Source: Marinomonas polaris DSM 16579 (GTDB lineage Bacteria > Pseudomonadota > Gammaproteobacteria > Pseudomonadales > Marinomonadaceae). From it: a DNA stretch of 64,000 bases. The notes below the pieces were generated by a model that searched no databases, was not told where the DNA came from, and saw only the letters and a list, made by a program, of their open reading frames with translations. The stretch covers positions 63,872 through 127,871 of the forward strand of contig NZ_FQVF01000003.1 of assembly GCF_900129155.1 (NCBI RefSeq). The letters run 5' to 3'. Shown here piece by piece: positions 7,954-16,061 of this stretch. Positions within the stretch are counted from its first letter, which is position 1. Each line of letters opens with the position of its first letter. The position numbers and the translations under genes were made by a program.

Positions 7954-8688
7954 ATGCCAGCATTTGATTTAGCGTCTTTTATTGCTAACAACAAAGAAGA
8001 CGAAGCTCAAAAAATCATCCATAACGCGATGAAAGAATTCGACAACATTGCCATCTCTTTTAGTGGTGCAGAAGATGTTGTTCTAATTGACATGGCAGTC
8101 AAAGCAAAAAAAGACATATACGTATTTTCTCTTGATACTGGTCGTTTGCATGCAGAAACGTATCGTTTCATCGAACAAGTTCGTAAACACTACAAGATCA
8201 ATATCGATATTCTTTCCCCTGACCGTGAAGCACTCGAAAACTTCACCCGAGAAAAAGGCTTATTTAGCTTTTTTGAAGATGGCCACAAAGAATGCTGCGG
8301 CATTCGCAAAGTACAGCCACTTAAACGTAAGCTCTCCACACTAGACGCGTGGATCACTGGACAACGCAAAGACCAAAGCCCAGGTACACGTAACGTTTTA
8401 GCCTTTGCTGAAAAAGACAGCGCATTTAGTACAGATGAAAAAGATCTATTTAAATTCAATCCATTGGCGAACTGGTCTTCAGAAGACGTTTGGAACTATA
8501 TCAAGATGTTTGATGTTCCCTACAATGAATTGCATTTGAAAGGTTTTACCAGCATCGGCTGCGAACCTTGTACTCGCCCTATTTTACCGAATCAACACGA
8601 ACGTGAAGGTCGTTGGTGGTGGGAAGAATCAGAACACAAAGAATGTGGGCTACACATTGGCAACTTAATACCAACAACTCAACAATAA
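7954..8688 (+). CDS. cysH: Adenylyl-sulfate (APS) reductase
   Basis: This enzyme reduces adenylyl-sulfate to sulfite in assimilatory sulfate reduction. The 244-residue protein has the N-terminal PP-loop SFSGAED (35-41), then C114-C115 in KECCGIRKV and C203/C206 in GCEPCTRP. The CC...CxxC set ligates a [4Fe-4S] cluster and marks the APS-using class, in contrast to the PAPS-using enterobacterial form. C231 in ECGLH is the catalytic cysteine. The gene ends before a strong 18-bp stem terminator shared with a convergent LysR-type gene. Confidence 0.95.
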   Translation: MPAFDLASFIANNKEDEAQKIIHNAMKEFDNIAISFSGAEDVVLIDMAVKAKKDIYVFSLDTGRLHAETYRFIEQVRKHYKINIDILSPDREALENFTREKGLFSFFEDGHKECCGIRKVQPLKRKLSTLDAWITGQRKDQSPGTRNVLAFAEKDSAFSTDEKDLFKFNPLANWSSEDVWNYIKMFDVPYNELHLKGFTSIGCEPCTRPILPNQHEREGRWWWEESEHKECGLHIGNLIPTTQQ

Positions 8689-8730
8689 GCTCTTCTTTTT
8701 GTTTAGAAGCACTTAAATTATAAGCGTCTA

Positions 8731-8769
8731 AAATTAAAAGTGCCTGATACCATCAGGCACTTTTAATTT
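8731..8769. terminator. Bidirectional terminator between cysH and the LysR-like gene
   Basis: A perfect 18-bp stem (8731-8748 with 8752-8769, core AAAAGTGCCTGAT) surrounds a 3-base loop ACC. A/T-rich ends give U-rich tails in both directions. It overlaps the last codons and stop of the convergent gene at 8753-9058. Confidence 0.85.
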
Positions 8770-9058
8770 CTTTAAACACATCATTTGATTTACTTTCTAC
8801 ATGGCTTTGCCATGATGCGATAAAGTCTTGATAACATAACTCTAGTTCTGTTATGTGTTGCAACAAAACTTCTCCTGCTGGTGTCATGTCCGTTGTTCGA
8901 CCATGTCGAATCAACAACGGCTCACCTAAGTCCCGCTCTAATTTTTGAATGTGTTGGCTGACTGCTGGCTGAGTTAATCCCAACTGCTTCGCAGTTTTCG
9001 TAAAACTCCCCGTTTCAACCAAAGCCTTAAAAGTAATAAGATGTTGTGTATTAAGCAT
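8753..9058 (-). CDS. LysR-type HTH-only protein
   Basis: This 101-residue protein is a LysR N-terminal winged helix-turn-helix: MLNTQHLITFKALVETGSF opening, then TKTAKQLGLTQPAVSQHIQKLE with the recognition helix, and LLIRHGR. It continues through the start of the linker helix and stops, lacking the roughly 200-residue effector-binding domain of normal LysR regulators. The stop lies inside the shared terminator stem, so the short form appears fixed and not a recent frameshift. It may bind DNA without a ligand domain or be a decayed regulator. Its position beside cysH suggests, but does not show, a link to sulfur control. Confidence 0.8.
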   Translation of the reverse strand: MLNTQHLITFKALVETGSFTKTAKQLGLTQPAVSQHIQKLERDLGEPLLIRHGRTTDMTPAGEVLLQHITELELCYQDFIASWQSHVESKSNDVFKEIKSA

Positions 9059-9169
9059 AAAGATTCCTTATAGTAGATCCCATTATGCCCAATGCCTATT
9101 TTACGAACATTGACCTATATCGTGTTTTCATGAAAGACTCAAAGTTATTAACCTAAGTGGATTAAGAGC

Positions 9170-10516
9170 ATGACTACCGCACAAGACACAATGCTACCTT
9201 GGCACGAAAGACAATCTGGTCATAAAAAATCCCGCGACAACGATTACCGTACACCTTACCAGCGCGACCGAGCCAGAATCATCCACAGCGCGGCGTTTCG
9301 TCGCTTGCAATCCAAAACTCAAATTCTCGCCATTCGACAAAACGACTACAGCCGCACGCGCTTAACACACTCTTTAGAAGTCGCCCAAATTGGCAACGGC
9401 ATTGTTCACCAACTTAAATTCAGCTCACCTGCTGACGCCGACTTTCAACCTTGGCTCGCCGATGATGCTTTAATTGAAACCGTTTGCCTCAGCCACGACA
9501 TCGGCCACCCACCGTTTGGACATGGCGGAGAAGTTGCCCTTAACTACATGATGCAAACCTATGGCGGCTTTGAAGGCAACGCACAATCATTAAGAATCCT
9601 AGGTAAGCGCGGCTCCTACTCACCCACTTATGGGATGGATGTCACGCGCCGCACTTTATTAGGGATTTTAAAATACCCTGTTTTACACGCGAGTGTGGTT
9701 GGAAAATACCCAGAAAAACCCGCTAACTTCCGCCAATTCAAAGCCTCTAACTGGGCGCCACCAAAATGCGTCTATCAAGAAGAGCAAGACTTACTCAATT
9801 GGATCATCGAGCCGTTTAGCCAAGCCGACAAAAGCTTATTACAAGAAGTAAGCCAAACTGATCCAGATAGCCACGCCAAAGCCAAACACGCCAGCTTCGA
9901 CACCAGCATCATGGATCTCGCCGACGACATCGCCTACGGTGTTCACGACCTGGAAGATGCCATCGTCCTCGGCATGGTCACCAAAGACATGTGGCTAGAA
10001 CACCTAGAACCAAAACTTGCCGCCTTAGCGTCACCCTTTTTAGCGGAAAACCTAAACGACATTCGCACCCAACTGTTCAGCCGCCAAAGTCACTTACGCA
10101 AAGAAGCCATCGGCAGCTTAGTTAGCTGGTTTATCACCTCTTGTCGAGTCGTCGAAAAAGCACAGTTTGAGCATCCATTATTGCGCTTTCAAGTCGGCTT
10201 ACCAGAAGGCCAACGTCAAGCATTAAACTTGTTAAAACAATTCGAAATGCAACACATCATCCAACGCCCAGAAGTGCAAATGCTCGTCTACAAAGGCCAG
10301 CAAATGTTATTGGAAATGTTTGAAGCCTACTCCGCCGATCCGAGCCGATTACTGCCAAGAGAAATCGCCAACGAATGGCAAAAAAGCCAAGATCGAGGAG
10401 AAAGCGGACTTCGCATCATCTGCGACTACATGGCTTCCATGACCGACGACTACGCCAGCCGCATGTACAATAAATTGTTTGTTCCGAGCTTGGGCTCGGT
10501 TTTTGAGCCAATGTAG
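9170..10516 (+). CDS. dgt: dGTPase-like deoxynucleotide triphosphohydrolase
   Basis: This 448-residue HD-domain protein belongs to the dGTPase family, which hydrolyses dNTPs to nucleosides and triphosphate. HD metal ligands are visible: H67 in RLTHSLEVAQIG and H109-D110 in CLSHDIGHPPFGHGGE, with a later MDLADDIAYGVHDLED motif. The N-terminal RDRARIIHSAAFRRLQSKTQ segment is typical. It belongs to the shorter dGTPase-like group rather than the 505-residue E. coli Dgt. A GGAGCCAAA/TTTGGCTCC hairpin lies 25 bases after the stop. Confidence 0.92.
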   Translation: MTTAQDTMLPWHERQSGHKKSRDNDYRTPYQRDRARIIHSAAFRRLQSKTQILAIRQNDYSRTRLTHSLEVAQIGNGIVHQLKFSSPADADFQPWLADDALIETVCLSHDIGHPPFGHGGEVALNYMMQTYGGFEGNAQSLRILGKRGSYSPTYGMDVTRRTLLGILKYPVLHASVVGKYPEKPANFRQFKASNWAPPKCVYQEEQDLLNWIIEPFSQADKSLLQEVSQTDPDSHAKAKHASFDTSIMDLADDIAYGVHDLEDAIVLGMVTKDMWLEHLEPKLAALASPFLAENLNDIRTQLFSRQSHLRKEAIGSLVSWFITSCRVVEKAQFEHPLLRFQVGLPEGQRQALNLLKQFEMQHIIQRPEVQMLVYKGQQMLLEMFEAYSADPSRLLPREIANEWQKSQDRGESGLRIICDYMASMTDDYASRMYNKLFVPSLGSVFEPM

Positions 10517-10540
10517 TTGGGTTTAATTACAATTCGATTT

Positions 10541-10564
10541 GGAGCCAAAGGGATATTTGGCTCC
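10541..10564 (+). terminator. Hairpin downstream of dgt
   Basis: A perfect 9-bp stem, GGAGCCAAA (10541-10549) with TTTGGCTCC (10556-10564), surrounds a 6-base loop. There is no clear T-run after it, so termination strength is uncertain. The dispersed repeat copy B begins two bases later. Confidence 0.55.
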
Positions 10565-10565
10565 G

Positions 10566-10910
10566 TTCAAACGCTTTGTATTCCCAACCTTTATTCCGCC
10601 CTGCTGAGCGGGTAACTTTTGTCCAGATCCACAAAAGTAACCAAAACGTCTCTTTATCGGGCTTTCGCCCAAACGTCTTATTCATATTGTTTAACATCAC
10701 GTCTAGCAACACGATTTTTATCGTAAGGCATAGATTGTTTTTGATGCTTTTAGAAAGAGTATCTTTAACTGACCCTAAAACTCCATAAAGTCGCGCAACT
10801 TCGTCGCGTCGAACTGACTTCATAGTGAATTCAATAATAGGCACCAAAGAACGTAGGTCTGATGAGACGAGGCACGAGGCGTGATCTGACGCTGAAAGCG
10901 AAGCTTTCAT
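10566..10910 (-). repeat. Structured dispersed repeat, copy B
   Basis: This near-full-length copy of about 345 bp is inverted relative to copy D. One end has the TGAAAGC-GAA-GCTTTCA hairpin (10893-10909). The other end has CCGCCC-TGCT-GAGCGG (10596-10611) and the long stem GGTAACTTTTGT (10611-10622) with ACAAAAGTAACC (10631-10642), 8-base loop. A GGGC-TTTC-GCCC hairpin lies at 10659-10670. Relative to copies A and D the two loop-closing pairs of the long stem change together and stay paired. A 127-codon frame is open on the minus strand. Confidence 0.85.
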
Positions 10911-10958
10911 ATTCTAGGGTAGATCGCGGCTTGAGCCCGACGCGGAATTTAAACTCCA

Positions 10959-11299
10959 TTCAAACGCTTTGTATTCCAGACCTTTATTCCGCCCTGCTGG
11001 GCGTGTAACTTTTGCCAAACGATGCAAAAGTAACCAAAAAATCTTTTGTCGAGCTATCGCCCAAACGTCTCATTCACATTGTTTAACATCACGTCTAGCA
11101 ACACGACCTTTATCGAAAGGCATAGATTGTTTTTGATGCTTTTAGAAAGAGTATCTTTAACTGACCCTAAAACTCCATAAAGTCGCGCAACTCTGTTGCG
11201 TCGAACTGGCTTCTTCGGTCTGCAGTGATGGAAAACAAAGACGTAGGGCGACATGAGGGAGGTACGACCGTAATGCGCCGATGAAAGCGAAGCTTTCAT
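10959..11299 (-). repeat. Structured dispersed repeat, copy C
   Basis: This ~341-bp copy has the same orientation as B. It keeps the TGAAAGC-GAA-GCTTTCA end hairpin (11282-11298), a CGCCC-TGCT-GGGCG hairpin (10990-11003) and the long stem TGTAACTTTTGC (11004-11015) with GCAAAAGTAACC (11024-11035). In the short hairpin the T-A pair of copies A and D is C-G here, a compensatory change. The MKASLS frame is interrupted by TAG at the position of the tetraloop hairpin, arguing against a conserved protein. Confidence 0.85.
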
Positions 11300-11347
11300 T
11301 TTCTATGGAGGTCGAATATTGAAGGTAACGTTTACTAATCACTAAAT

Positions 11348-11388
11348 CCCTTCCCCTTTTGTCTTCCAAGGGGGAGGCGGAGGATGGG
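11348..11388 (-). repeat. Small G/C-rich hairpin repeat, copy 2
   Basis: Read on the minus strand this segment has CCCATCCT, a C-rich arm, a GGAAGA loop segment and GGGGAAGG, matching the element at 161-195 with small indels. Its stem is less perfect than that of copy 1. It ends one base before the stop codon of the hydrolase gene at 11390. Confidence 0.5.
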
Positions 11389-11389
11389 A

Positions 11390-11947
11390 TTAATCTCTTC
11401 TTTGGGTACTATTCAAATACATTATCTCTTCACCATATCCTTGGAAATCGTAATTCAAAGACAATTTGTTCATAAAACCGTGAAGATAGGATACTTGGCG
11501 AATGGACACGTTTTGCTTTCCCGATAGTTGATGAATCAATTCATCAACTGAGAAATGACGCTCCATGGAAGGAAACACTAATTCGATAGGAAACCGTGGA
11601 TTACAAACAACATTGCTTCTAATCTGCGAGCCGTAGTAACAGATCGCTTTTTTGACTACCGTGATAGACTCATCACCTGAAATATTCCAGATAGCTGAAG
11701 CACCAACACTGAAGCCAATCAACAACACCTCACCTTGTTGTTCCAGCAAAACTTGCTTTAATTTATCAGCGTAGGAACCCAAACCGACATTCTCAGAAAA
11801 ATACGCATAAGCAGCCTCTTCGTTTTTAAAATTCATAAACTCTGAATCATATGGATCTAAAATTAACGCGTCTTCGCTTATCTCTGCGGTAAAACGCTCA
11901 AGGGCTGCGGTTCTGCCAAAAATGTCTGAGATTACGATGGTTTTCAT
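11390..11947 (-). CDS. Dienelactone hydrolase-like alpha/beta hydrolase
   Basis: I start at the ATG at 11947 (185 residues, MKTIVISDIFGRT). A TTG 14 codons upstream would add a short leader. The protein looks like a small alpha/beta hydrolase of the dienelactone hydrolase type: IVISDIFG early strand, nucleophile elbow LIGFSVGASAIW, CYYGSQIR after it, and a C-terminal YLHGFMNK with a candidate catalytic histidine. The substrate is unknown. It is flanked on both sides by dispersed repeats and has no operon partners, so it may be an accessory gene. Confidence 0.7.
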   Translation of the reverse strand: MKTIVISDIFGRTAALERFTAEISEDALILDPYDSEFMNFKNEEAAYAYFSENVGLGSYADKLKQVLLEQQGEVLLIGFSVGASAIWNISGDESITVVKKAICYYGSQIRSNVVCNPRFPIELVFPSMERHFSVDELIHQLSGKQNVSIRQVSYLHGFMNKLSLNYDFQGYGEEIMYLNSTQRRD

Positions 11948-12190
11948 TGGTGTATCCAGTGGTATTTCTGCGTAAAGTTTGTCTGACAATATAACCTAGT
12001 TAAGGGTAACCTACATTTTTGTTTAATGCCTGTGATACGTAATTAACTAGAAAAATCGCCTTTAAACTATTAAGCTTGCTTCCGTAATCTAGTGATTCGC
12101 CATGCAATACCATATGCCTATTAAGAAGATTAAACCCTTTTTCACTTTATTCCAGTTTTCTGTCGTCCAGAAGGACAGCCTACCTTAAAG
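11948..12190. other. Intergenic region upstream of the small hydrolase
   Basis: The 243 bases between the hydrolase start and repeat copy D should hold the hydrolase promoter on the minus strand. I see only a weak CTGTC/GACAG inverted repeat near 12160-12180 and no convincing gene. Confidence 0.4.
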
Positions 12191-12526
12191 ATGAAAGCTT
12201 CGCTTTCAACCGGCACATTACGCTACGCTAATGATGCCCTACGTTATGGTTTTACACGATTAGCTACAAAGAAGTCAGTTCGACGCGACGAAGTGGCGCG
12301 ACTTTATGGAGTTTCAGAGTCATTAACAGACAAAGTCTCTCGAACAGAAAAAACCAATCTATGCCTTACGATAAAAGTCGTGTTGCTAGACGTGATGTTA
12401 AGCAATGTGAATGAGACGTTTGGGCGAAAGCCCGATAAAGCGAATTTTTGGTTACTTTTTGGGCGCTTGCAAAAAGTTACCCGCTCAGCAGAGCGGAAAA
12501 AAGGTCAGGAATACAAAGCGTTTGAA
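12191..12526 (+). repeat. Structured dispersed repeat, copy D (reference copy)
   Basis: This ~336-bp copy opens with the TGAAAGC-TTC-GCTTTCA hairpin (12192-12208). It then has GGGC-GAAA-GCCC (12422-12433, a GNRA-type loop if transcribed on this strand), the long stem GGTTACTTTTTG (12450-12461) with CAAAAAGTTACC (12470-12481), and CCGCTC-AGCA-GAGCGG (12481-12496). It ends in the shared AATACAAAGCGTTTGAA. A frame starting MKASLS is open for 147 codons and shares segments such as VRRDEVARLYGV and VVLLDVML with copies B and C. Coding is possible but doubtful. Confidence 0.85.
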
Positions 12527-12532
12527 TGGAAG

Positions 12533-12562
12533 CAAATAAAGAACACTTTGAGCAAAGTGTTC
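12533..12562 (-). terminator. Terminator of the MATE transporter gene
   Basis: A 9-bp stem, GAACACTTT (12541-12549) with AAAGTGTTC (12554-12562), has a 4-base loop. On the minus strand it is followed by TTTATTT, a typical intrinsic terminator 12 bases after the MATE stop codon. Confidence 0.8.
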
Positions 12563-12574
12563 TTCACAGGGATG

Positions 12575-13954
12575 TCACTGGTAAACAGCCACGCCCCCAT
12601 CTGTATTGTTCTGCTGTCTATGCATTTTCATTAATCCTTTCAGGTTGATCAATAGCATCGGCAGTACAATCAGTGCGAAGGTGATGTTGGAAAGAGGAAC
12701 GGCTAACCAAACACCATCAATGCCTAGGTATTTCGGCAAGATGAATAGGAATGGAAACTGTATCAACATGTTACCTACGGAGACAAACAGGGCTTGCCCG
12801 CTTTTACCGACGGCAACAAAGTAGATGGACGCCATAAATAAAAAGCCGTCTAAAAACAGTGCCATTAAGTGTAGGCGAATGCCATTTTTACTTGCTTCAA
12901 GTAATGCATCGTTGCCTGTGGTAAAGATGCTAATAAAGAGCTCAGGAACAATGTTAAACAGTATAACCAAAGCGATACCGGACCCAACGGTGACTGAAAA
13001 AGCTAATTTTACGGTTTCGGTAATGCGCTTGTATTGCTTGGCACCTAGATAGTAACTCACCGGTGGCTGCAAGCCGCTGACTAAGCCTTCGGCGAAGAAG
13101 TAGTAACAGCTCGCTAAGTAGCCAACAATTGCAAAGGCGGCTAATTGCGTAGTGTCTCCGTAGGCCATAAATTGCATGTTATGGAACGCCATGACGAAGC
13201 TGAAGTAGATAAACATCACTAAGTTTGATGCACCCAATTGCACGATACGAATGGCGATGGTTTTATCAAGTTGCTTAATAGTCAGCTTGGTTTTGGCTTT
13301 TGCCGACGTAAAATAACGTAGACACAATACACAGGTCGCCAGTTGAGCAATTAAGGTCGCAATGGCGGCGCCTTTTAATCCCATGCCAAGATGGCCTAAG
13401 AAAACATAATCCAAGACGATGTTGGTCAAGGCGCCAACGATGATAAATACCGTCGCAAGATTTGGGCTGTCGTCATTTCGGACCAACATCGGCATGGCAC
13501 TCGCACCAATCGAAATAAGCGCACCAAACGACATTATCTGCACATAACTCCAGCTCATTTCTAGGATGACGCCCGTCGCGCCTTGAATATTGAGCAAACT
13601 TTTGCCAAAAGCAATAAACACGATAGTTGCCAATAAGCCAATCAAAATGATCAAAAAAAGCGCCGTGACAAGTGTTGCTTGAGTGGCTGCGAGATTTTTC
13701 TCGCCACGATATTTAGACAATACGCTGCCGCCGCCCATACCCACAAGCAAACCAAAGCCCATAATTAAACCAAGCAATGGAATGGCCATGTTGATGCTTG
13801 CGAGTCCGTCTGCACCAACAAAGTGACCAACGAAGAAGCCATCAATGATCTGATACAGACCACTGACTAACATAGCGACGATGGAAGGAATGGCAAAACG
13901 CCAAAACGTTCGAGCAACGGATTGGGACTTTTGAACCTGTGGAGCGGCTTGCAT
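12575..13954 (-). CDS. MATE family efflux transporter
   Basis: This 459-residue inner-membrane protein has about 12 hydrophobic segments and the MATE pattern: FAIPSIVAMLVSGLYQIIDGFFVGHFVG at the start, then GADGLASINMAIPL and GMGGGSVLSKYRGE. MATE proteins export drugs or metabolites using Na+ or H+ gradients. The substrate cannot be inferred. A LysR-type regulator diverges from it across 124 bases, which suggests local control. The gene ends at an intrinsic terminator. Confidence 0.92.
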   Translation of the reverse strand: MQAAPQVQKSQSVARTFWRFAIPSIVAMLVSGLYQIIDGFFVGHFVGADGLASINMAIPLLGLIMGFGLLVGMGGGSVLSKYRGEKNLAATQATLVTALFLIILIGLLATIVFIAFGKSLLNIQGATGVILEMSWSYVQIMSFGALISIGASAMPMLVRNDDSPNLATVFIIVGALTNIVLDYVFLGHLGMGLKGAAIATLIAQLATCVLCLRYFTSAKAKTKLTIKQLDKTIAIRIVQLGASNLVMFIYFSFVMAFHNMQFMAYGDTTQLAAFAIVGYLASCYYFFAEGLVSGLQPPVSYYLGAKQYKRITETVKLAFSVTVGSGIALVILFNIVPELFISIFTTGNDALLEASKNGIRLHLMALFLDGFLFMASIYFVAVGKSGQALFVSVGNMLIQFPFLFILPKYLGIDGVWLAVPLSNITFALIVLPMLLINLKGLMKMHRQQNNTDGGVAVYQ

Positions 13955-14022
13955 AACTTAAATATCCAGAAAGTAAGAATGCAGGCATAATATATATAAT
14001 TGAGATATAAGAAAGTTAGTTA

Positions 14023-14041
14023 CCATCCGTTTATAGGATGG
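14023..14041. promoter_or_regulatory. Short inverted repeat between MATE and LysR genes
   Basis: CCATCC (14023-14028) and GGATGG (14036-14041) are inverted across 7 bases, 38 bases before the LysR-type gene. The divergent placement fits an autoregulatory operator, but the arms are short and the evidence is weak. Confidence 0.3.
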
Positions 14042-14078
14042 ATTAAGCAATAATCTATGCCGCGAGAGTAACCATTTT

Positions 14079-14975
14079 ATGAGCAAAGAAATGAATTGGA
14101 CACTGGATCAGTTACTGGCTTTTGTTACCGCCGCAGAGTTGGGTTCTTTTTCGGCAGCAGCAAGGCAATTACAAAAGGCACAATCGCGTATCAGTAGTGC
14201 CATCGCCAATTTAGAATTGGATTTAGGGTTTGAGTTATTTGATCGCAGCTCTAAATTCCCCGTATTGACACACCTGGGTAGAGAAATGCTTCCCGAAGCG
14301 CGAGCCGTACTTAACCAGTGCTTACGTCTAGACTCGCGTGCTTTATCAGCAGCAAACAAAGAACCCATTTCGTTGCGCATCGCGCTAGATGAAGCCTTGC
14401 CACTGGAAACCATCCACTCTATTTTTTCTCAAGTTGGCGATTTATTTCCTAACACGCATTTAGTTATTACCAATGGGTCACAAGACGATATCGCCATAGC
14501 CATTGCTAATCAAAAAGCTGACATTGGTTTTATGATTAGCAACAGTGCTTTGCCACCAAAGTTAACTTTGCAGTCTTTGGGATATTTTAAAAAAATCCTG
14601 ATTGTCGGTAAAAAGCACCCTCTTGCTAAAGAAAATATATTGAGTCTTGCGCAACTACAGCAATACCGTCAATTCGTACTATGCAATCGTTCAGGAGAAA
14701 ACCGCGAAAATGCCCTAAGCCCAGATCATTGGGATTTAGACAGTTATTATCTGATTTGTGAATTGGTAACGCAGAATCAAGGTTGGGCCATCGTACCTGA
14801 GCATATTGCCAAGGCACATTGGTTTTTTGAGCAAATAAAAATCGCCAAAAGTGACTTTTTAACGGATCAATTAATTGAAATAGGTATAGTGAAACGACTC
14901 GACAGCCCAAGTAATAAATTGACAGATTGGATCACTGAACAGATGCGCCACTTAATGGATAATCGCTCTATTTAG
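14079..14975 (+). CDS. LysR-type transcriptional regulator
   Basis: This 298-residue protein is a full-length LysR regulator: an N-terminal winged HTH (WTLDQLLAFVTAAELGSFS, then AAARQLQKAQSRISSAIANLE) and a C-terminal co-inducer domain. It diverges from the MATE exporter, the usual arrangement for a LysR protein that controls the neighbouring gene. Its end overlaps the convergent GNAT gene by 8 bases. Confidence 0.93.
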   Translation: MSKEMNWTLDQLLAFVTAAELGSFSAAARQLQKAQSRISSAIANLELDLGFELFDRSSKFPVLTHLGREMLPEARAVLNQCLRLDSRALSAANKEPISLRIALDEALPLETIHSIFSQVGDLFPNTHLVITNGSQDDIAIAIANQKADIGFMISNSALPPKLTLQSLGYFKKILIVGKKHPLAKENILSLAQLQQYRQFVLCNRSGENRENALSPDHWDLDSYYLICELVTQNQGWAIVPEHIAKAHWFFEQIKIAKSDFLTDQLIEIGIVKRLDSPSNKLTDWITEQMRHLMDNRSI

Positions 14976-15507
14976 ACAATAAAAGCTTTTCAGCCAAGGT
15001 GTCTGGCAGCCCCCAGCTGTAGATGAATTCTTTTGTTTGATTGCCACAAGGTGTATGCCAATAAGAAGAGCCGATATTTTTAGCGCCAAGGGATTCATAG
15101 AATCCAATGGCTTTGGTATTAGACTCTAAAACTTCTAAATATAAGTCTGTGCTTTTATAATGAGTCGCAGCCCAAGATGCAGCGCCAGCGAGTAATTGAC
15201 GGCCAATACCTTTACCCTTGTTGCCCGGTTTTACATGTAGGTTATCGATGATAGTGCCGAAAGTTGGATGATTATCACCAAACGCGCAAATGAAGCCGCA
15301 GATATAGTCATCTAACTCTGCGACTAACACCAACTGGTTTGTTAAAGGTTTATTTAATCTAGATGTCCATACCGCTTGCCTATCAGTAAATACCACTTTA
15401 TCAAGGTACTCTTCAGACAAGACATCACGGTAATTGTCACGCCAACTTTGGGCATGTAGGTTTGCAATACTGGACAGATCGTCTAAACACGCTTTTCGAA
15501 TGATCAT
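14968..15507 (-). CDS. GNAT family N-acetyltransferase
   Basis: This 179-residue protein has the GNAT fold: MIIRKACLDDLSSIANLHAQSW, the central LHVKPGNKGKGIGRQLL acetyl-CoA loop (Q/RxxGxG/A), and a YLEVLESNTKAIGFYESLGA end region. The acceptor is unknown; family members acetylate small amines, antibiotics or protein N-termini. The convergent LysR gene overlaps its end by 8 bases. A second GNAT gene lies 40 bases upstream on the same strand. Confidence 0.9.
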   Translation of the reverse strand: MIIRKACLDDLSSIANLHAQSWRDNYRDVLSEEYLDKVVFTDRQAVWTSRLNKPLTNQLVLVAELDDYICGFICAFGDNHPTFGTIIDNLHVKPGNKGKGIGRQLLAGAASWAATHYKSTDLYLEVLESNTKAIGFYESLGAKNIGSSYWHTPCGNQTKEFIYSWGLPDTLAEKLLLSK

Positions 15508-15547
15508 ATTTTCATTCAGTTTCTATTAATCGGACTGATATTTATCA

Positions 15548-16054
15548 CTAGAAAAACTCTCTTCCAAGAATAAACACGTCTTCTTTAATCTGTTCATTCT
15601 GAGCAATATTCGGCAGCAGTCCCCATTGATCAAACCCTTGGCGTTTGAAGAAGCCTTGGCTTTCGAGGTTGCTGGCGTAGATGTAGGCGACAAGGTGGGT
15701 AAAACCAAGCTCTATCTGGTTCGTTTCTAGGTATTTAAATAGCTGTGTGCCAATGCCTTTTCCTTGCCAGTTTGGCGAGACATAGAAGCTGACTTCACAA
15801 GCGCAATCAAATGCGGGTAAGCCATAGAAGGGTTCGACTGAGCACCAAGCAATCACATTGCCCTGTTCTTCTAGAACCAACATTGGGTGGTTATCGGTGA
15901 CGCTTTCCAGCCAGTCCATGACATCGATCAAGCCTATATTGTCTTGTCGATGGCCTGTGCTGGCAAAAAGGTCACAATGCTGAAAGATGTCTAATATCGC
16001 AGGGGCATCGTCTAATACTGCTAGACGGATTTCCCTGCTATGACTGAGTGACAT
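15548..16054 (-). CDS. GNAT family N-acetyltransferase
   Basis: I start at the ATG at 16054 (168 residues, MSLSHSREIRLAVLDD), 7 bases after the upstream DUF2333 stop. The longer open frame reads back into that gene. The protein shows a GNAT acetyl-CoA loop SPNWQGKGIGTQLF and the usual FFKRQGF near the C-terminus, and its LAVLDDAPAILDIF start resembles phosphinothricin-type acetyltransferases. The spacing suggests an operon with the DUF2333 and lipoprotein genes upstream. Confidence 0.88.
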   Translation of the reverse strand: MSLSHSREIRLAVLDDAPAILDIFQHCDLFASTGHRQDNIGLIDVMDWLESVTDNHPMLVLEEQGNVIAWCSVEPFYGLPAFDCACEVSFYVSPNWQGKGIGTQLFKYLETNQIELGFTHLVAYIYASNLESQGFFKRQGFDQWGLLPNIAQNEQIKEDVFILGREFF

Positions 16055-16061
16055 TGCTGCG

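Larger units (their letters stand above)
10517..11389. other. Gene-poor block of dispersed repeats
   Basis: This 873-base stretch between dgt and the small hydrolase holds the dgt hairpin, repeat copies B and C in the same orientation about 393 bases apart, and a copy of the small G/C-rich hairpin repeat. Short frames starting MKASLS exist in B and C, but in C the frame is closed by TAG where D reads on. I do not annotate them as genes. Confidence 0.7.

Noticed and set aside
10566-12526. Idea that the repeats are insertion sequences
   Set aside because: No transposase, no terminal inverted repeats joining the two ends of a copy, and no evident target duplication.
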